64,000 nt of DNA from CAYSZB01 sp964435475 (GCA_964435475.1 CAYSZB010000004.1:1-64000); one strand, 5' to 3'. Positions 44,399 to 52,701 are shown, numbered from the stretch's first letter. Numbers and translations: made by a program. The notes: a model not told the origin generated them from the letters alone.

Positions 44399-45181
44399 TT
44401 ACAACCTGCGAATGTGAAAACCGCCATCCACTTCGATCGCCTGGCCTGTTGAGAAGGGCAGGTATCCCTCGGCAATTGCTTCAATCGCCTTGGCGATATC
44501 TTCGGGTTGACCCCAACGCTTGATGGGGGTCACGCCTTCTGCGATCAGCTTGTTGTATTTTTCGGTGACAACCTCAGTCATTGGGGTTTTAATGATACCG
44601 GGCCGGATCTCATATACATTGATACCCTCATCAGCAAGCCTGTCGGCGAACAAAAGGGTGCACATGGATACGCCCGCTTTGGAGATGCAGTATTCTGCCC
44701 GGCTGGTGCTTGAGGTATAGGCACTCATGGAACTGATATTGACGATCTTCGGGTTTTCAACCACACCTTCTTTGATCAATCGGATCATAACCTTCGATGT
44801 CAATTGGGTCAGGAAGAACAGGGCGATCAGGTTCACATTTAGTACCTCAAGCATGCTTTCTTCGCTGGTTTCCAGAATATCCATCCGCACTCTCGGGCCG
44901 ATGCCAGCATTGTTGACCAGCAGGTCGATGCGCCCGTACTGGTTCAGGGTCTCTTCAACGATGCGTTCACGTTCGGCTGCAAGTGTGATATTGGCCATCA
45001 CGATCATGCCGTCGCTTCCGGCTGCCTTGACCATTTCAAGTGTTTCCTGTGGTGGGGTGGGGTTGCCAAAATCGTTGATCACGATCGTCCAGCCGGCTTT
45101 GGCCAGTTGAACAGCGATCCCTCTGCCGATTCCCCGTCCTGAACCAGTGATGAGTGCTACCTTTTTAGTCTTTTGCGTCAT
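44399..45181 (-). CDS. SDR-family 3-ketoacyl/alcohol dehydrogenase
   Basis: A 260-residue short-chain dehydrogenase, first gene of the - strand operon. It has the cofactor motif ITGSGRGIGRGIA, NNAGIGPRVRMDI, the catalytic Ser in NISSMSAYTSS, Tyr and Lys in AEYCISKAGVSM, and the C-terminal FSTGQAIEVDGGFHIR. The N-terminal IVINDFGNPTPPQETLE is unusual in carrying a loop after the second strand that usually sets NAD or NADP preference. It interconverts a ketone and a hydroxyl in the pathway, with ring ketones or 3-hydroxyacyl compounds possible. It is transcribed divergently from the GntR regulator gene across 240 bp. Confidence 0.88.
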   Translation of the reverse strand: MTQKTKKVALITGSGRGIGRGIAVQLAKAGWTIVINDFGNPTPPQETLEMVKAAGSDGMIVMANITLAAERERIVEETLNQYGRIDLLVNNAGIGPRVRMDILETSEESMLEVLNVNLIALFFLTQLTSKVMIRLIKEGVVENPKIVNISSMSAYTSSTSRAEYCISKAGVSMCTLLFADRLADEGINVYEIRPGIIKTPMTEVVTEKYNKLIAEGVTPIKRWGQPEDIAKAIEAIAEGYLPFSTGQAIEVDGGFHIRRL

Positions 45182-45360
45182 TTTTTACCTCTCTTCAAGA
45201 AAATTGGGAACTCATAGTTCCCTATGGCAATCAATAGATTCTTTTCCATCCCCTCGCGATACTTAATGACTCACCATATCTTCAAATTGGATGAGTTGGA
45301 AAGGAATTTGTTTTTCTTTGTACCTCTGCACCAATTATAATGCACTCATCGCATTTACTA

Positions 45361-45388
45361 TTGACTTAACCGATTTTCCTCATATAAT
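45361..45388 (+). promoter_or_regulatory. Promoter of the GntR operon
   Basis: TTGACT (45361-45366) and TATAAT (45383-45388) are 16 bp apart. The start codon of the regulator is 33 bp downstream. The rest of the 240-bp spacer must also hold the - strand operon's promoter; a TATAAT on the - strand at 45339-45334 is a candidate -10 but I see no good -35 for it. Confidence 0.7.
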
Positions 45389-45395
45389 ATATTTT

Positions 45396-45409
45396 ATAAA
45401 GTATAAAGT
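45396..45409. promoter_or_regulatory. Tandem 7-bp repeat near the GntR start site
   Basis: ATAAAGT occurs twice in immediate succession (45396-45402, 45403-45409), just downstream of the -10 box and before the GCGAGGAA ribosome site. It sits where an autoregulatory operator would lie, but GntR operators are usually inverted repeats, so this is tentative. Confidence 0.3.
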
Positions 45410-45421
45410 ATTGCGAGGAAA

Positions 45422-46117
45422 ATGAACACACTTCCTGCCCTGGCAAAAACAGCACCACTTTTACGCGAAGATTTCGCCTATGATGCAATAAAAGAAGCGA
45501 TCCTCAGTGGCGAACTGCTTCCCAATCAAAAGATCAGCCTGACCGCCCTGTCGCAAAGCCTGGGGGTCAGCATTATCCCGGTTAATAACGCGGTCAGAAG
45601 GCTGACCAGCGAAGGCCTGATCAAGCAGGATCCCCATCATTCTCCCTACGTAGAGGAATTTTCATCTACTGCAACCAACGAGGTGTTGATCATCCGTTAT
45701 CACCTGGAGGAACTGGCTTTACGAGAATCGGTACAGAAGATTGACGAAAGCGATCTAGATAGATTAAATACCTACATCGAACAGATGCAAGGTGCCATCG
45801 AGCAAAAAGATAATCACACATATGGAAAGCTCAACCGTGCGTTTCACATGGCGATATACGAGTACTGCGGTCTTCCCACGTTGTTGTCGATGATCGAGGA
45901 CCTGTGGAACAAGGCTGAATTGAATCGCTGCCGAACTGTCTTCTACCTGGTTCCAAATATGGCTGAGCATTCGTTTGAGGAACACGTAGAACTCCTGGTC
46001 CGCATCAGGGAAAAAGATGTGGAGGGTGCAATTGAAATACTGCGCCGGCATAAAAACTACTCCCGGGTCAAGCTGTTGGAATCTTTGGAATCCCTGGATA
46101 ACCAGGAGATTGCCTGA
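45422..46117 (+). CDS. GntR-family regulator with FCD domain
   Basis: A 231-residue regulator. The winged helix has YDAIKEAILSGELLPNQKIS and LSQSLGVSIIPVNNAVRRL, though the usual VSRTPVREAL is changed to VSIIPVNNAV. The C-terminal FCD domain has EVLIIRYHLEELALRE, HMAIYEYCGLPTL and EHVELLVRIREKD, with histidines that usually bind a metal next to a carboxylate ligand. FCD regulators typically sense organic acids. Placed between two divergent catabolic operons, it likely controls both in response to the pathway acid. The ATG at 45422 follows GCGAGGAA by 5 bp. The next gene starts 11 bp after the stop. Confidence 0.9.
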   Translation: MNTLPALAKTAPLLREDFAYDAIKEAILSGELLPNQKISLTALSQSLGVSIIPVNNAVRRLTSEGLIKQDPHHSPYVEEFSSTATNEVLIIRYHLEELALRESVQKIDESDLDRLNTYIEQMQGAIEQKDNHTYGKLNRAFHMAIYEYCGLPTLLSMIEDLWNKAELNRCRTVFYLVPNMAEHSFEEHVELLVRIREKDVEGAIEILRRHKNYSRVKLLESLESLDNQEIA

Positions 46118-46128
46118 ACGGGTCACTC

Positions 46129-46989
46129 ATGCGATCATTTACGTATCATCGCCCTGAAAACCTTAATACCTTGTTTGAATTGATACAGCAATACAGGCCT
46201 GATTTTCGCCTGTTGGCAGGTGGGACGGACCTTCTGGTGCGCCTGAAATCCGGGAGGATCACTCCTGAAGCAGTCATCGATATTAAAGGCATCCCTGATC
46301 TGCAGGGTGGTATTCAGCAGACAAATGATTCACTGATCATCGCCGGTTTGACACTGATGGCTGTCCTTGAGTCGGATCCGCTTATCAAGAATTTATTTCC
46401 GGCTCTGGCAGAAGCTGTGCACAATGTAGGTTCTGTCCAGATCCGCAACCGGGCGACAATTGCGGGTAACATCTGCAATGCTTCGCCTGCTGCTGACAGC
46501 GCCCCTGCGCTGTTGATCTACAATGCACAGGTCAACTGCATTTCTCCACGCGGTGAGAGGCTTGTACCGCTCCATCAATTCATTTCCAGCCCGGGCAGAA
46601 CAGCACTTGCCGCGGATGAACTGGTCAAAGAGATCGTTCTGCCAATCCCCCCGGCCAACCAGGCAGCGGCATTCTACAGGCTGACCCGCCGCAAGGGTGT
46701 GGACCTGGCGACGATCAATCTCTGCTGCCAGGTAAGCACCACAGGCCTGACACGTTTTGCTTTGGGGGCTGTAGGCCCGGTACCATTCATTGTGGAGGAA
46801 AAAGAAGGCCTTCTTGCCAGGACAGATGTCAGTATTGAAGAAAAGCATGACCTGATTGACGCCCTGATGCAAAAGGCAGCGCCCATCACCGATGTGCGTG
46901 CCAGCCGTGAATACCGGCAGGCTATGCTGACAGTCCTGGGAAAACGGGCATTGAGCATGGCTTTGGAACGATTACGGGCTCTCCAATAG
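46129..46989 (+). CDS. Molybdenum hydroxylase FAD-binding subunit (CoxM/XdhB-like)
   Basis: A 286-residue FAD subunit of the xanthine dehydrogenase family. It has FRLLAGGTDLLVRLKSG and the FAD diphosphate loop IRNRATIAGNICNASPAADSA, with VPLHQFISSPGRTAL and the CO-dehydrogenase-type C-terminal domain after residue 170. It passes electrons from the 2Fe-2S clusters to NAD+ or another acceptor. It starts 11 bp after the regulator and is followed 8 bp later by the 2Fe-2S subunit. The molybdenum subunit is not next to it but three genes away at 50419. Confidence 0.92.
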   Translation: MRSFTYHRPENLNTLFELIQQYRPDFRLLAGGTDLLVRLKSGRITPEAVIDIKGIPDLQGGIQQTNDSLIIAGLTLMAVLESDPLIKNLFPALAEAVHNVGSVQIRNRATIAGNICNASPAADSAPALLIYNAQVNCISPRGERLVPLHQFISSPGRTALAADELVKEIVLPIPPANQAAAFYRLTRRKGVDLATINLCCQVSTTGLTRFALGAVGPVPFIVEEKEGLLARTDVSIEEKHDLIDALMQKAAPITDVRASREYRQAMLTVLGKRALSMALERLRALQ

Positions 46990-46997
46990 GAATTATT

Positions 46998-47489
46998 GTG
47001 GATAAGCGAACTTTACATAACATAAGATTAACCATCAACCGGAAACCTTACACAATTGATGTGCAGTCACATCATACCCTTCTGGAAGTGCTGCGCGATC
47101 AGCTGGATATCACCGGTCCCAAGGAGTGCTGTGGGGTGGGTGAGTGTGGAGCATGCACCATTCTGCTAAATGGCAAGGCGGTCAACGCCTGCCTGATCCT
47201 GGCGGTTGAGGCGGACGGAACCGAGATCGTCACCATCGAAGGTTTGGGTGGTCCGGATAACCTTTCCCCGATGCAAAAAGCCTTTATCGATGCTGGCGCA
47301 GTGCAGTGCGGCTTTTGCACACCCGGAATGATCATGGCAGCGCAGTACCTGATCAATACCAACCCCGATCCCACGGAGGAAGAGATCCGTGTGGCGCTGG
47401 CGGGCAATCTTTGCCGCTGCACCGGCTACAGTCGCATCATTGAAGCTGTATTATCCGTTTCTAAACAGATGAGGCCCAAGGAGAACTAA
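46998..47489 (+). CDS. Molybdenum hydroxylase 2Fe-2S subunit (CoxS/XdhC-like)
   Basis: A 163-residue iron-sulfur subunit. The plant-ferredoxin-type cluster motif is KECCGVGECGACTILLNG with a later Cys in VNACLIL. The second, helical cluster domain has QCGFCTPGMIMAAQYL and LCRCTGYSRIIEAV. It relays electrons between the molybdenum and FAD subunits. It uses a GTG start at 46998, with AGGAATT just upstream. Its last base overlaps the start codon of the next gene, so that protein is translationally coupled to the hydroxylase. Confidence 0.94.
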   Translation: MDKRTLHNIRLTINRKPYTIDVQSHHTLLEVLRDQLDITGPKECCGVGECGACTILLNGKAVNACLILAVEADGTEIVTIEGLGGPDNLSPMQKAFIDAGAVQCGFCTPGMIMAAQYLINTNPDPTEEEIRVALAGNLCRCTGYSRIIEAVLSVSKQMRPKEN

Positions 47490-48364
47490 TGGTTATCACC
47501 AATAACGTTGTTGATAATGCATTATCCAGGTTGATGACCAGGGCCAACGCTTCCAACCTGACCTCGCTACGCCTTAAAGACTGGCCCAAGGTGATCGATT
47601 GGCAGGTGGACGGCCTGTCCCACTTCTGGGTCTCCGATGGCAAACAGTTCCTGGTCTCGGACCCGGTGAAAGCGGACTTTATCCTAAAGTTATCTACCGA
47701 AACCCTTGTGCGTATTGCTGAAGGCAAGCTGCCTTTCTTTATTGGTCTGTGGGGAACAGGCGATATCGCATTTGAAGGTTCATTCTCGGATGCCTATCGG
47801 CTGGGATATGTATTCTTAAGCGATCGGAGGCAGCGCCGGGTGATCTTTATCAGCCATTGCTGGCTGAACATCAACACGCGTTTCCCTGAGGGATGTGCTT
47901 TTGAGGGTGCCAATGTTCCGCTGATCACGACTCTGTTGGACAGCGGCCTGGGGATCATCCAGATGCCCTGTCCGGAGTATGAATGCCTGGGCCTGGAGAA
48001 ATGGAAGTATGGCGAGATCATTAATGATGATCTACGGGCATGTTTCAGGAAGCAGGCGCAGGTTGTCTTGAAACAGATCAAGGATTATAGTGACCTGGGG
48101 TTTGAGATCGTAGGTGTTTTGGGGATGAATCCCAGCCCTTCCTGCGGTGTGGACGTGGCAAAAGGTAAAGGTACGATGTTGGGCACGAGCCGGGACACCT
48201 CTGAACAGGCAGAGCCTGGGATCTTCATGGAAGAATTGAAATACCTGCTGACCAGTGAAGGAATAGATGACATTCGTTTCTTTGCCGTTCGGCGAACATT
48301 GATCGGTGAAGCTGGATTGGATGAAAAGATCGCCGCTTTGCGTGATTTCATCCGATTGAAGTAA
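47489..48364 (+). CDS. TudS-related putative desulfidase with N-terminal SCP2-like domain
   Basis: A 291-residue protein with two parts. Residues 1-110 look like a sterol-carrier (SCP2)-like small domain (VIDWQVDGLSHFWVSDGK, then FFIGLWGTGDIAFEGSFSDA). Residues 115-291 resemble the DUF523/TudS desulfidase group, in which three cysteines hold a [4Fe-4S] cluster. Here they would be Cys124 (ISHCWLN), Cys161 (MPCPEYECLG; Cys166 is an alternative) and Cys219 (NPSPSCGVD). The cysteine spacing matches TudS. It is coupled to the 2Fe-2S subunit by a 1-bp overlap and followed by the cyclase. It may remove sulfur, or another leaving group, from a pathway intermediate, or serve in maturation. The domain names are pattern matches made by eye. 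Confidence 0.7.
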   Translation: MVITNNVVDNALSRLMTRANASNLTSLRLKDWPKVIDWQVDGLSHFWVSDGKQFLVSDPVKADFILKLSTETLVRIAEGKLPFFIGLWGTGDIAFEGSFSDAYRLGYVFLSDRRQRRVIFISHCWLNINTRFPEGCAFEGANVPLITTLLDSGLGIIQMPCPEYECLGLEKWKYGEIINDDLRACFRKQAQVVLKQIKDYSDLGFEIVGVLGMNPSPSCGVDVAKGKGTMLGTSRDTSEQAEPGIFMEELKYLLTSEGIDDIRFFAVRRTLIGEAGLDEKIAALRDFIRLK

Positions 48365-48385
48365 AAATAAAAAAGGAGAAGAGAT

Positions 48386-49147
48386 ATGACACGACTTATT
48401 GACCTGAGTTTGCCCCATCAAAACGATGCAAGCGAACCCTATCCCCCAACCATTACCCATACGACGCACGCTGACGGCGCACGCCGTTTAGCCAAGCTGG
48501 CAAAGATCGAACCAGATGACTTCGAAGACAGCATGGCGCTGGCCTCCGACCAGGTCACCGCCAGCACCCATTCCGGGACGCATGTGGATGCTCCCTGGCA
48601 TTACGGCCCGACTGTGGATGGCAAGCCATCCAAAACGATTGACGAGGTGCCACTGGAGTGGTGTTATGGTAATGGTGTGGTGCTGGATTTTCGCCACCTG
48701 GAAGAAGGTTCAGAAATAAAAGTGGATGATGTCAAAGCAGCTCTGAAAAAGATCGATTACACCCTGCAGGCAAATGATATTGTCCTGGTCCAGACCGGCG
48801 CGGATAAATTCTGGGGAACCGAGCGTTACCTGCCAGCCCAATCCGGCCTGGGAATGGATGCGACCGAGTTCATTCTGGATCATGGCGTCAAGGCGATCGG
48901 AATTGATGGATGGGGATTGGACCGCCCGGTGGCCAAAATGGCCGAATCCTATCACAGGACTGGAAACAAGAAAGACCTGTGGCCGTCACATTTCTATGGA
49001 CGAAAAAGAGAATACATCCAGATCGAAAAAATGGCCAACCTGGATAAAATACCCACCCCGACCGGTTTTAAAGTTGCCGTATTCCCGATCAAGATCGAAC
49101 GTGGTTCTGCCGGGTGGACCCGTGCAGTAGCAATTATTGAAGACTAG
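48386..49147 (+). CDS. Cyclase-family metal hydrolase (kynurenine formamidase-like)
   Basis: A 253-residue member of the cyclase family (Pfam Cyclase). The family motif HSGTHVDAPWHYGP carries the metal-binding His and Asp residues, and ALASDQVTASTHSG leads into it. Later conserved parts are VLVQTGADKFWG, GVKAIGIDGWGLDRP and the C-terminal FPIKIERGSAGW. Members open amide or ring C-N or C-C bonds, for example isatin, N-formylkynurenine or cyclic diketones such as dihydrophloroglucinol. That would suit ring opening here, after hydroxylation and reduction. It starts 21 bp after the TudS-like gene, behind AAAGGAG. Confidence 0.88.
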   Translation: MTRLIDLSLPHQNDASEPYPPTITHTTHADGARRLAKLAKIEPDDFEDSMALASDQVTASTHSGTHVDAPWHYGPTVDGKPSKTIDEVPLEWCYGNGVVLDFRHLEEGSEIKVDDVKAALKKIDYTLQANDIVLVQTGADKFWGTERYLPAQSGLGMDATEFILDHGVKAIGIDGWGLDRPVAKMAESYHRTGNKKDLWPSHFYGRKREYIQIEKMANLDKIPTPTGFKVAVFPIKIERGSAGWTRAVAIIED

Positions 49148-49167
49148 CAGGAGCAGAAGGAAAAATT

Positions 49168-50379
49168 ATGGACGAAAAATTGTTTCACAACGAGAATTAT
49201 TGGGTCAGCCCCTACAATTATTTTGATGAAGTTCGGGCACAGTTTAACTTGCCAAAGACGGTGAAATTTCACGATGTCACCCTGCGTGACGGTGAACAAA
49301 GCCCGGGTGTGGCATTCCGCGCGGATGAAAAAGTGCAGATCGCCAAAATGCTGGATGAACTGGGTGTGGATCGCATCGAAGTGGCGCTGCCTGCGGTTTC
49401 TGAAGACGACAAGTTGGCTACCAAGGGCGTTGTTGCCCTGCGACCCAATGCCAAGGTGTTTGTGCTGTGCCGTGGTATGGCCAGCGATGTCGAATTGGCG
49501 CTTGAGTGTGGTGTCGATGGCATCATCCTGGAACTGCCGGTCGGCATTCCACGGCTGAAATACCAATTCCCCAACTGGACCGAAGATGATGTGGTCCAGA
49601 AAGCTGCCCATTGGGCAAAATTCGCCAAAAGCAAGGGTCTGGAGGTTGTGCTCTTCCCGATGGATTGCACCCGGTCACGGCCTGAATTCTTTACCCGTGT
49701 ACTGACCGAGGTCGGCGCCCTGCCAGAGGTGGATGGCGTCAGCCTGGTGGATACTTCGGGTTCGTTGAGCCCACAGGCTGCTGTTTACCTGGTCAAACAG
49801 ATGAAAGAGATCACCCACAAACGCATTGAAGTCCATACCCACACCGATTTTGGCATGGGTGTTGCGACTTCGCTGGCAGCCCTCACTGCAGGCGCAGAAG
49901 TAATCCATGCTTCGGTTGGTGGATTGGGTGAGCGCACCGGCAACACACCCCTGGACGAGGTTGCGGTTTCTGCCAAAACACTTTATGGTGTGGATAGCAA
50001 TATCAAATTCGAAAAGCTGTACGACATCTCTCATCAGATCCTGAAGATCAGCAAATTCCAGGTGGCAGATTCAAAGGCTGTAATCGGTGAACGTGCATTT
50101 ACCAGGGAATCCGGCATGGGTGTTGACCTGGTCAAGACACAACCCCTGGCATTATTCGGCCTGACCCCAACCTGGGTTGGACAGCAACCGCAGTATGTTT
50201 TGGGTAAAAAATCGGGCATCGCCTCGGTTGAAATGAAACTGGAAGACCTGGGCATGGCAGCGCTGGATGATGCAAAGAAGAACCTGGTCCTGACCAGGGT
50301 TAAAGAACTCGGTTTAAAGAAAAAAGGCCTGGTCACGGATGAAGAATTCGTTGCCATTGTGAAAGAAGTGCTGGCTTAG
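49168..50379 (+). CDS. HMGL-family enzyme, homocitrate/isopropylmalate synthase-like
   Basis: A 403-residue TIM-barrel enzyme of the DRE-TIM (HMG-CoA lyase) superfamily. It has VKFHDVTLRDGEQSPGVAF with the Arg-Asp-Glu catalytic core, HTHTDFGMGVATSLAALTAG with the metal-binding histidines, ASVGGLGERTGNTPLDEV, and a C-terminal part around KSGIASVEMKLEDLG. The isopropylmalate regulatory domain is absent, so it is closer to homocitrate or citramalate synthase. In an otherwise catabolic gene cluster it may run a Claisen condensation or its reverse, cleaving a thioester intermediate. It follows the cyclase by 20 bp and precedes the molybdenum subunit by 39 bp. Biosynthesis of lysine or leucine is an unlikely purpose here. 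Confidence 0.82.
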   Translation: MDEKLFHNENYWVSPYNYFDEVRAQFNLPKTVKFHDVTLRDGEQSPGVAFRADEKVQIAKMLDELGVDRIEVALPAVSEDDKLATKGVVALRPNAKVFVLCRGMASDVELALECGVDGIILELPVGIPRLKYQFPNWTEDDVVQKAAHWAKFAKSKGLEVVLFPMDCTRSRPEFFTRVLTEVGALPEVDGVSLVDTSGSLSPQAAVYLVKQMKEITHKRIEVHTHTDFGMGVATSLAALTAGAEVIHASVGGLGERTGNTPLDEVAVSAKTLYGVDSNIKFEKLYDISHQILKISKFQVADSKAVIGERAFTRESGMGVDLVKTQPLALFGLTPTWVGQQPQYVLGKKSGIASVEMKLEDLGMAALDDAKKNLVLTRVKELGLKKKGLVTDEEFVAIVKEVLA

Positions 50380-50418
50380 GTAAAAACCAGGTCAATAGAA
50401 GGTAGAAGAGAAGCGGCT

Positions 50419-52653
50419 ATGGCGAAAATTGGTGAATCAACAGCCCGTGTAGGTGTCGAAGAACGTGTCAACGGCGCTTTAAAGTATGCGGCGGACATGA
50501 AATTCCCCAATACCTTACATGTCAAGTTGGTACGCCTGGATGTCGCTCATGCCCGTATCATCTCAATAGATACATCGGCAGCTTGCCAGATTCCCGGTGT
50601 GCAATACGTTTTTACGGACAGGGATCTTCCCGATCCCATGCCGCGCTATGGTCCATTCCTTGAAGACCAACCGCTCATTGCCACGGGGGAGGTTAAATTC
50701 TTTGGCGATCCTGTGGCTGCTGTGGTCGCTGAAAGCGAAGACATCGCTGAGGAAGCATCGAAATTGGTCAAGGTGGAATTTGAGGAACTGCCAGGAGTGT
50801 ATACCTTGCAGCGGGCTCTTGCTCCTGACGCACCTTTGGTGCAGGATCCATCCATCCGCGTCAGGCAAGATTTGGCACACACCAATATATTAGATGAATG
50901 GACCTTTGGATGGGGAGAACCGGAAAAGTCATCCGCTGAATTGGTTCTGGAAGACGAATTTTCCTTCCCAATGACGACCCACTTTGCCATTGAGCCGCAT
51001 GTCTTTATAGCAGCCCCTGAACATGACGGTGTGTGTGTCTGGAGTACTGTACAGCATCCATTCCTCCTGCGGCGGGTCATATCACGATCGTTAAAAATGC
51101 CGCTGGCCAAGGTCCGGGTCATCCCCACTGAATTGGGCGGCGGGTTTGGCGGAAAAGGCTACCCAAAATTTGAGCCATTGCTTGCTTATATGGCATTGAA
51201 ACTTGACAGACCTGTGCGCCTGCGACTGAGCCTGGAAGAGACTTTCCTTTTGGGCAGGCGAAACTCCAGCCTGATCCGGGTGCGAGCTGGTTTTCTCCCG
51301 GATGGCAAGCTTTCCTTTATGCAGCTACATGCTGACTATCTTATCGGTGCATATGCCAATGCTTCTCCCCGCGTGGTGGCAAAGGCAGCCCTGGCGGGTT
51401 GCGGCTTGTACAATCCACCGAATGTCCATATCCATGCCCGGGCGATCCTTTCACACACAGTGCCTGGAACGGCATTTCGGGGCTTTGGCTCGCCGCAGTT
51501 CATGTGGGCACTTGATTCGATCATGGACATGGCAGCGAAAAAATTGAACATGGATCGTCTAGAGTTGCGCTTGAAGAATATGCCAAAAAAGGGTGAGGTG
51601 TTCATCCATGGAGAAAAGCCTTGTGATGGTGATTGGGCGGAGGGCTTGACCAAAGCTGCAAAAGCCATTGGTTGGGGCACCCCGCTTCCGAAGAATCACG
51701 GTCGCGGCCTGGGCATTGGTATTAAAACACCCGCGCCGGCAACTGTATCTCAAGCCATGGTGCGCATGCACCATGATGGCAGCCTTACCGTGTTGGTTGG
51801 AACGACAGAAATGGGGCAGGGTGCACGAACAGTTTTATCCCAGATCGCTTCTGATGCCATGAGTATCCCGATGGATCGCATCGGCATTATCAATGGCGAC
51901 ACAGGTATAGTCCCCTTTGATTCGGTCACAGCTTCCAGCCGTTCAACTGTTTTCATGGGCAACGCCATCCAGCTGGCTTGCCAGGACCTGAAGAACCAAT
52001 TATCCCAGTTAACCCGGGAATATTTTAAAGTAAAACCAGAAGATGTACGTTTTACAGAAGGCAAAATCAGGATACCAGGCAGATTGATTGAATATACAGA
52101 TGTGCTCTTTGCCCACTTTGGCGTCTTTTCGGGTGAACTGTTTGGTATTGGCACATACAAAGAAGACCGAGTCTCAGCACATCCCCTTGGTGGTGGTGTG
52201 TCCTTCTACGAGGTGATTTTTGCGGGGGCAGAGGTTGAGGTCGACCCGGAAACCGGTTTTGTGACAGTTAAAAAGCTGGTAACTGTCGGCGACATTGGCA
52301 AGGCTATCAATCCTTCTTTAGTCGAAGCCCAGGACGAAGGCGGCGCTATTCAAGGATTAGGGCATTCTATTATGGAACATCTCATCATGGATAAGAAAGG
52401 CAGGATCCTCAATCTGGGCGCTTTGGATTATCGTATTCCAACGACCATGGATACGCCTGTTTTATTGAAGTCCCTGCTGGTTGAGAACAGGGATGGATCT
52501 GGTCCCTCAGGAGCAAAAGGTACTGGTGAAAGCGGTATAATTCCCATCGGTTCTGCTATTGGCCTGGCAGTTGGTGAAGCAACGGATATGTTTTTTCATG
52601 AATTACCATTGACGCCTGAACATGTGTGGAAAGGGTTGCAGAATCGGTTATGA
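50419..52653 (+). CDS. Molybdenum hydroxylase large subunit (CoxL/XdhA-like)
   Basis: A 744-residue molybdopterin-binding subunit of the xanthine dehydrogenase family. Its N-terminal domain starts ARVGVEERVNGALKYAADM, followed by YVFTDRDLPDPMP. The cofactor-binding parts include ELGGGFGGKGYPKFEP, PGTAFRGFGSPQF, VLVGTTEMGQGARTVL and the C-terminal GAKGTGESGIIPIGSAI, where Glu is the expected catalytic base. It lacks the AYRCSFR loop that marks aerobic CO dehydrogenase. It hydroxylates a heterocyclic, aromatic or aldehyde carbon with water. The gene lies about 2.9 kb downstream of its partner subunits (46129 and 46998), separated by three other genes in the same direction. Confidence 0.92.
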   Translation: MAKIGESTARVGVEERVNGALKYAADMKFPNTLHVKLVRLDVAHARIISIDTSAACQIPGVQYVFTDRDLPDPMPRYGPFLEDQPLIATGEVKFFGDPVAAVVAESEDIAEEASKLVKVEFEELPGVYTLQRALAPDAPLVQDPSIRVRQDLAHTNILDEWTFGWGEPEKSSAELVLEDEFSFPMTTHFAIEPHVFIAAPEHDGVCVWSTVQHPFLLRRVISRSLKMPLAKVRVIPTELGGGFGGKGYPKFEPLLAYMALKLDRPVRLRLSLEETFLLGRRNSSLIRVRAGFLPDGKLSFMQLHADYLIGAYANASPRVVAKAALAGCGLYNPPNVHIHARAILSHTVPGTAFRGFGSPQFMWALDSIMDMAAKKLNMDRLELRLKNMPKKGEVFIHGEKPCDGDWAEGLTKAAKAIGWGTPLPKNHGRGLGIGIKTPAPATVSQAMVRMHHDGSLTVLVGTTEMGQGARTVLSQIASDAMSIPMDRIGIINGDTGIVPFDSVTASSRSTVFMGNAIQLACQDLKNQLSQLTREYFKVKPEDVRFTEGKIRIPGRLIEYTDVLFAHFGVFSGELFGIGTYKEDRVSAHPLGGGVSFYEVIFAGAEVEVDPETGFVTVKKLVTVGDIGKAINPSLVEAQDEGGAIQGLGHSIMEHLIMDKKGRILNLGALDYRIPTTMDTPVLLKSLLVENRDGSGPSGAKGTGESGIIPIGSAIGLAVGEATDMFFHELPLTPEHVWKGLQNRL

Positions 52654-52690
52654 TTAAACAGATATCGTTAAACCTGTGTGACCATGCGAC

Positions 52691-52701
52691 GAAAGGAGGT
52701 G
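52691..52701 (+). promoter_or_regulatory. Near-perfect Shine-Dalgarno sequence without a start codon
   Basis: GAAAGGAGGTG is complementary to most of the usual 16S rRNA tail, but no start codon lies at a usable distance. It is 73 bp before the binding-protein gene, which has its own GAAGGAG. It may be a ribosome standby site or chance. A seven-codon reading frame (ATG 52685 to TAG) covers it. Confidence 0.35.

Noticed and set aside
39546..45181. Non-phosphorylated rhamnose pathway (diketo-hydrolase route)
   Set aside because: An FAH protein and an SDR alone would fit, but no rhamnonate dehydratase or lactonase is seen and the CoA-dependent neighbours do not belong there.
36499..52653. Known anaerobic phloroglucinol pathway
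   Set aside because: An SDR and a cyclase-family hydrolase fit its first steps, but the beta-keto acid cleavage enzyme of that pathway is missing and many extra genes remain unexplained.
36499..52653. Nicotinate fermentation cluster
   Set aside because: A molybdenum hydroxylase is present, but there is no enamidase, methyleneglutarate mutase or dimethylmaleate hydratase.
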